A DNA stretch of 47,649 bases, from contig SVNR01000020.1 in assembly GCA_015066815.1 (NCBI GenBank), forward strand, positions 1-47,649, read 5' to 3'. Positions 44,193 through 47,649 of this stretch are shown one piece after another (positions within the stretch are counted from its first letter, which is position 1; each line of letters starts with the position of its first letter). The translations under genes were made by a program, and so were the position numbers. Below the pieces are notes generated by a model. The model worked only from the letters and a program-made list of their open reading frames with translations. It was not told the DNA's origin and did not search any database. This DNA comes from Ruminococcus sp. (GTDB lineage Bacteria; Bacillota; Clostridia; Oscillospirales; Ruminococcaceae).

Positions 44193-45713
44193 ATGAAAAC
44201 AGTAACTACAGCACAGATGAAAGAACTGGAAAGAAAGTCGGATGAGCAGGGAGTTTCCTATCTTCAGCTTATGAAAAATGCAGGAACCGCACTCGGACAG
44301 TTCACAGAGACTCTTATGAAAAACAATGGAGCCTGTAAAGTATTGTTCCTTTGCGGTTCAGGCAATAACGGCGGTGACTGCTTTGTGGCAGCACAGTATC
44401 TCAAAAACAAAGGGATAAGTGCCTGTGCTGCACTTCTGTGCGGAATACCGCAGACAGAGACTGCAAGAGCGGCGTTTGCGCTGATGGACGGCGTGACAGT
44501 TCATACAGGATACGATGCAATAAAGGCAGCAGTAACAGAAGCTGACGTTATTGTAGACGGAATCTTCGGAACAGGGTTTCATGGAAGTCTTGATGCAGGT
44601 ATAGCTTCGCTTTTCAATATAAACACCAAAGCTGTCAGGATAGCTGTGGATATTCCGAGCGGTGGAAATGCACAGACAGGAGCTGTTTCCGAGGGTTGCT
44701 TCCAGGCTGACTATACTATAACGTTTGGTTTCAGGAAGTTTGGTATGACGCAGTATCCGCTCAGAGAATACTGCGGAAAGATAATTCCGGTGGATATAGG
44801 TATACCTGAAGGCTGTACTGCAGAAGGCGCTGTTATAGAGGAGTTAAGCGATATATTCGTTTCGGGCATGCTAAAAAAAAGAAGTGCTGATTCAAACAAG
44901 GGAACATATGGTACGCTGCTGAGTGTTACAGGCAGTAGTTCTATGCCCGGTGCGGCTATGCTTTCAGCAAGAGCGGCACTGCGTTCAGGACTTGGCCTTC
45001 TGAAACAGTGTATGCCGGCTGAAAACATAGCGTCGTTTGCAGCTGCTTTTCCGGAGCCTGTTTATATAAACACGGAAACTGACAGTGAAGGCTTTTATAC
45101 ATCAGCAAACGCTGACAATATCATTTGTCTTTCCGAAAAATCAAGCGCTATGCTGATAGGCTGCGGTCTTGGAAATACATCGGAGACCCGGAAGCTTGTA
45201 AGGACTCTTATAGAAAATTCGGCTTGTCCGATAATACTTGACGCAGACGGAATAAACTGTATAGCGGATTGCACCGAAGTTATAGACAAGGCACAAGCAG
45301 GTATCGTGCTCACTCCTCATCCCGGTGAGATGGGAAGAATATTTTCATTACCTGCTTCCGGGATACAGAATGACCGGCTCGGAAAGTGTCTTGAGTTTAC
45401 AAGGCTGCATAAAAACGCTGTACTTGTCCTCAAGGGCGCAGGAACACTGATTGCACAGAACGGTACTGTTTATGTAAATACAACAGGAAATCCCGGTATG
45501 AGCACAGGAGGCAGCGGAGATGTTCTCGCAGGTATAATAGCGTCGTTTGCGGCGCAGGGGATATCTCTTGTCAGTTCTGCTGCAGCCGGAGTGTATATTC
45601 ATGGAAAAGCAGGTGATGAAGCAGCAAAAAAATATTCCATGCACGGTATGCTTCCGACAGATATCATAAACGAATTATCACAGGTATTCTGTGAGGCAGA
45701 AAGATATATCTGA
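44193..45713 (+). CDS. nnr: Bifunctional NAD(P)HX epimerase / ADP-dependent NAD(P)HX dehydratase
   Basis: Repairs hydrated NADH/NADPH. 506 residues with two domains: an epimerase YjeF_N part (1-about 210; FLCGSGNNGGDCFVAAQYL, DGIFGTGFHG, VDIPSGGNAQTG) and a ribokinase-like dehydratase part (about 225-506; GTYGTLLSVTGSS, GCGLGNT, DADGIN, LTPHPGEMGR, MSTGGSGDVLAGI). Order and length match the family. ATG 44193 follows an AAGAGGATG site. Confidence 0.95.
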   Translation: MKTVTTAQMKELERKSDEQGVSYLQLMKNAGTALGQFTETLMKNNGACKVLFLCGSGNNGGDCFVAAQYLKNKGISACAALLCGIPQTETARAAFALMDGVTVHTGYDAIKAAVTEADVIVDGIFGTGFHGSLDAGIASLFNINTKAVRIAVDIPSGGNAQTGAVSEGCFQADYTITFGFRKFGMTQYPLREYCGKIIPVDIGIPEGCTAEGAVIEELSDIFVSGMLKKRSADSNKGTYGTLLSVTGSSSMPGAAMLSARAALRSGLGLLKQCMPAENIASFAAAFPEPVYINTETDSEGFYTSANADNIICLSEKSSAMLIGCGLGNTSETRKLVRTLIENSACPIILDADGINCIADCTEVIDKAQAGIVLTPHPGEMGRIFSLPASGIQNDRLGKCLEFTRLHKNAVLVLKGAGTLIAQNGTVYVNTTGNPGMSTGGSGDVLAGIIASFAAQGISLVSSAAAGVYIHGKAGDEAAKKYSMHGMLPTDIINELSQVFCEAERYI

Positions 45714-45794
45714 CGGTGGCAGGATGTTCGGGAAACAGTAGTTTCTTAAAACCAAGGACGTTCATAAGAAAAATATTTTTATGGAGATGTTTTT

Positions 45795-46409
45795 ATGAAA
45801 CGTTTTATACTGACAGTTGCGATGCTGCTTACAGCTTTAGCTTTTGTAGGATGCGGCAAAAAAACGACCATGGAGAGTGCAAAGGCAAATCTTGATTCGG
45901 CTTTTGAATGCGATATGAAGATGGTTTATGAGGATACTGAGTTCGGAGGAAGACTCAAAAGAATAGAGTCGGGAGTCTGGGAAGCAAGCTTTACTTCTCC
46001 TGACAGTCTTGACGGACTCGTGCTTTCGTTTTCAGGAAATGATGCTTCAGCTTCATATAAAGGTCTGAGCTTTACAGTTCCCAAAAAAGCTCTTCCTGTA
46101 AAATCAATACTTACTAACCTGATGACTGCCGTGGATACGCTTGCAGAAGGTGACGAGCTGAGCGGACATGAAGAGGACGGCATGATGAAAATAACCGGAG
46201 AAAATGAAACAGGAGAATATGTACTTGATATAGATATGAAAACAGGCTTTATATCATTGTTCGAAATGAAAAATCTCGGAGTTACGATGAGCTTTGAAAA
46301 TGCTGTGACAGGTACTGCAGATTATAAGCTTGGAGAAACTGCAGCAGAGTCCTTTTCGACGGAGCCATGTGAACCGGTAACAGAGATAGTAACAACAATA
46401 GCCGGTTAA
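45795..46409 (+). CDS. Predicted lipoprotein of unknown function
   Basis: 204 residues with a type II signal peptide: a basic start, hydrophobic core and Cys20 in AFVGC, followed by KKTT. The rest is a beta-rich domain with alternating strands (GLVLSFSGNDASASYKGLSFTVP, KITGENETGEYVLDIDMKTG), with no catalytic motif I recognise. A Thr/Glu tail ends it. The start ATG follows a GGAGATG site about ten bases upstream. A terminator follows. Confidence 0.8.
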   Translation: MKRFILTVAMLLTALAFVGCGKKTTMESAKANLDSAFECDMKMVYEDTEFGGRLKRIESGVWEASFTSPDSLDGLVLSFSGNDASASYKGLSFTVPKKALPVKSILTNLMTAVDTLAEGDELSGHEEDGMMKITGENETGEYVLDIDMKTGFISLFEMKNLGVTMSFENAVTGTADYKLGETAAESFSTEPCEPVTEIVTTIAG

Positions 46410-46413
46410 TGTA

Positions 46414-46466
46414 TAAAACATCCTCATACACGCCTTGAAAACAGCTTGTATGAGGATGTTTTTATT
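46414..46466 (+). terminator. Terminator after the lipoprotein gene
   Basis: Stem AAAACATCCTCATACA with TGTATGAGGATGTTTT and T-rich tail. Confidence 0.9.
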
Positions 46467-46503
46467 TTTATTATACAATAATATACTTATCATTAAAAAA
46501 CGT

Positions 46504-46532
46504 TTGACTTATTCGAGAAAAAAGTGTAAAAT
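46504..46532 (+). promoter_or_regulatory. Promoter of the DHH-family gene
   Basis: TTGACT (46504-46509), 17-bp spacer, TAAAAT (46527-46532). Confidence 0.8.
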
Positions 46533-46534
46533 TG

Positions 46535-46574
46535 ATTATAGGAACATAAAAAATTTTTTTACATTCACTATAAT
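46535..46574. repeat. Palindrome copy E in the DHH gene leader, ATTATAGGAA / TTCACTATAAT
   Basis: Imperfect arms around an A-then-T-rich centre, lying right at the predicted transcription start of the DHH gene. Confidence 0.65.
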
Positions 46575-46609
46575 ATAGATAAATTCCGCTTTTTTTATGA
46601 GGTAATCAA

Positions 46610-47649
46610 ATGAAATTAAATGATTTATTAAGTTTTGACAATATAATCGTGCAGTGTCATGATTATCCTGATGCGGATACTATAGCTTCGGGTTATGGCT
46701 TGTACTGCTTTCTGAAAAGTCATAATAAAAAGGTCCGTTTGATATACAGCGGAACAAACCAAATAGCAAAGCCAAGCCTTCTTATTATGGTAGAGCGTCT
46801 CGGAATACCGATACAGTATGTAAAAGAGCTTTCTGAGAAGCCTCAGCTGCTTATAACAGCAGACTGCGTACATGGCGAAAAAAACGTGACTGATTTTGAT
46901 GCTCATTGTTATGCGGCGGTAGATCATCATATTTCAGTAAAAAACAGCTCCGGACTGTACGAAATAAGACCGGAGTATGCAAGCTGTTCTTCGATTATTT
47001 CTGTAATGCTGAGAGAAGCAGGGTATGATTTTAATGATAACAGGCCACTTGCAACGTCGCTCTATTATGGTCTTTTTACAGACTCAAACGGAATGTCTGA
47101 AATAAATCATCCGGCTGACAGAGACCTCAGAGATTTTACTGTATACGACAAAGAGCTTATTATGCTGCTTACAAATTCAGTACTTACTTTAGATGAGCTC
47201 AAGCTGGCTGCTGAAGCACTCAATAACGTGATAAATGATGACCGGTATCATTTTGCTGTAACATGTGCAAGAGAATGTGATCCGAACATACTCGGATACA
47301 TAAACGATCTTGTACTTCAGGTGGATACTGTTGATGTCAGTATTGTATGCTGTTTTATTTCCGGAGGAATAAAAATATCCGTAAGAAGCTGTATAAGTGA
47401 TATAAAGGCGCAGGAACTGGCGAAGTATATAACGGATACTATAGGCTCAGGAGGCGGACAGAATCAGAAGGCAGGCGGTTTTATCAGCTCAGAAAGCGTG
47501 CCGCATATCAATGCAGAAAACATTTTCTCATTTATCAGAGAAAAAGTGAAAAAATATTATCGCAGTTTTGATGTTATACGAGCGGAGGATTTTTCTGCGG
47601 ATCCATCACGCATGGAAGTATATATAAAAAAACCTCAGCTTCTCGGTTA
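46610..47649 (+). CDS. DHH-family phosphoesterase, 3' end beyond the window
   Basis: Open to the right edge; 346 residues visible. DHH motif I is HDYPDADTIASG (residues about 17-28), a second acidic motif is in LLITADCVHG, DHH itself is in AAVDHHIS, and a later Asp is in GLFTDSNGMSE. A DHHA1-like glycine motif, GSGGGQNQKAGGF, follows. This set fits NrnA/GdpP/RecJ-like Mn-dependent phosphoesterases that cut short oligonucleotides or cyclic dinucleotides. After about residue 305 a further segment (DVIRAEDFSADPSRMEVYIKKPQLLG) extends past the DHHA1 domain and is cut by the edge. ATG follows GAGGTAATC. Confidence 0.88.
   Translation, partial: MKLNDLLSFDNIIVQCHDYPDADTIASGYGLYCFLKSHNKKVRLIYSGTNQIAKPSLLIMVERLGIPIQYVKELSEKPQLLITADCVHGEKNVTDFDAHCYAAVDHHISVKNSSGLYEIRPEYASCSSIISVMLREAGYDFNDNRPLATSLYYGLFTDSNGMSEINHPADRDLRDFTVYDKELIMLLTNSVLTLDELKLAAEALNNVINDDRYHFAVTCARECDPNILGYINDLVLQVDTVDVSIVCCFISGGIKISVRSCISDIKAQELAKYITDTIGSGGGQNQKAGGFISSESVPHINAENIFSFIREKVKKYYRSFDVIRAEDFSADPSRMEVYIKKPQLLG

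Overview
The window looks like a chromosomal stretch of a low-GC, anaerobic, spore-forming clostridium, most likely Ruminococcus or a close relative in the Oscillospiraceae/Ruminococcaceae. The pointers are a sporulation sigma factor (SigG), YlmC/YmxH, SpoVB-like and YtfJ/GerW proteins, a formate-lyase (PFL) fermentation pair, a pyrophosphate-type phosphofructokinase, a dockerin-like lysozyme, and a large secreted GLUG-repeat protein with cellulose-binding-like modules. The genus is inferred from gene content and protein style; no rRNA is present to confirm it.

Layout. 1-5.5 kb is sugar and aldehyde metabolism: the 3' end of an AAA/PD-(D/E)XK protein, an aldehyde dehydrogenase, PPi-type PFK on the minus strand, and a UDP-sugar pyrophosphorylase plus galE pair. 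5.6-10.7 kb is a two-component system followed by a two-gene FtsX-type ABC transporter, a likely peptide-antibiotic or envelope-stress module. 10.7-17.1 kb is the accessory region: a broken AlbA_2 (Schlafen-like) gene with a box-rich promoter, an AAA_14/DUF4143 ATPase under a 33-bp tandem-repeat promoter, the GLUG protein, and a serine-recombinase pseudogene. 17.1-22 kb holds an initiator tRNA, a tyrosine recombinase, a SpoVB-like flippase, a LUD protein and a GH25 lysozyme. 22.4-29.3 kb is a complete F1Fo ATP synthase operon, atpIBEFHAGDC. 29.4-33.3 kb carries pflB, pflA and ylmC/ymxH. 33.3-36.1 kb carries rpsB-tsf facing sigG. 36.3-39.6 kb carries a CmpB-type membrane protein, trmB, rpmB and an EamA exporter. 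39.8-46.4 kb is an M50-like protein, scpA, scpB, DUF2953-YtfJ, a dacF-type carboxypeptidase, NAD(P)HX repair and a lipoprotein. A DHH phosphoesterase runs off the right edge.

How the genes fit together. PPi-PFK, PFL with its activase and the ATP synthase are core fermentative energy metabolism. The c subunit carries two carboxylates plus a Ser/Tyr pair, which predicts Na+ coupling. The sporulation-linked genes are scattered but consistent with an endospore former.

No obviously new multi-gene defence or biosynthetic system was found, and there is no CRISPR array. The most interesting signals are non-coding or structural. They include a dispersed family of about 35-bp palindromes with TATAGTGAA arms, 33-bp tandem repeats abutting a promoter, and helically phased ATCG boxes. 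They also include a perfect 24-bp inverted repeat, candidate rpsB and rpmB leaders, an RBS-occluding hairpin before the carboxypeptidase, a degenerate M50 protease, and an in-frame DUF2953-YtfJ arrangement.
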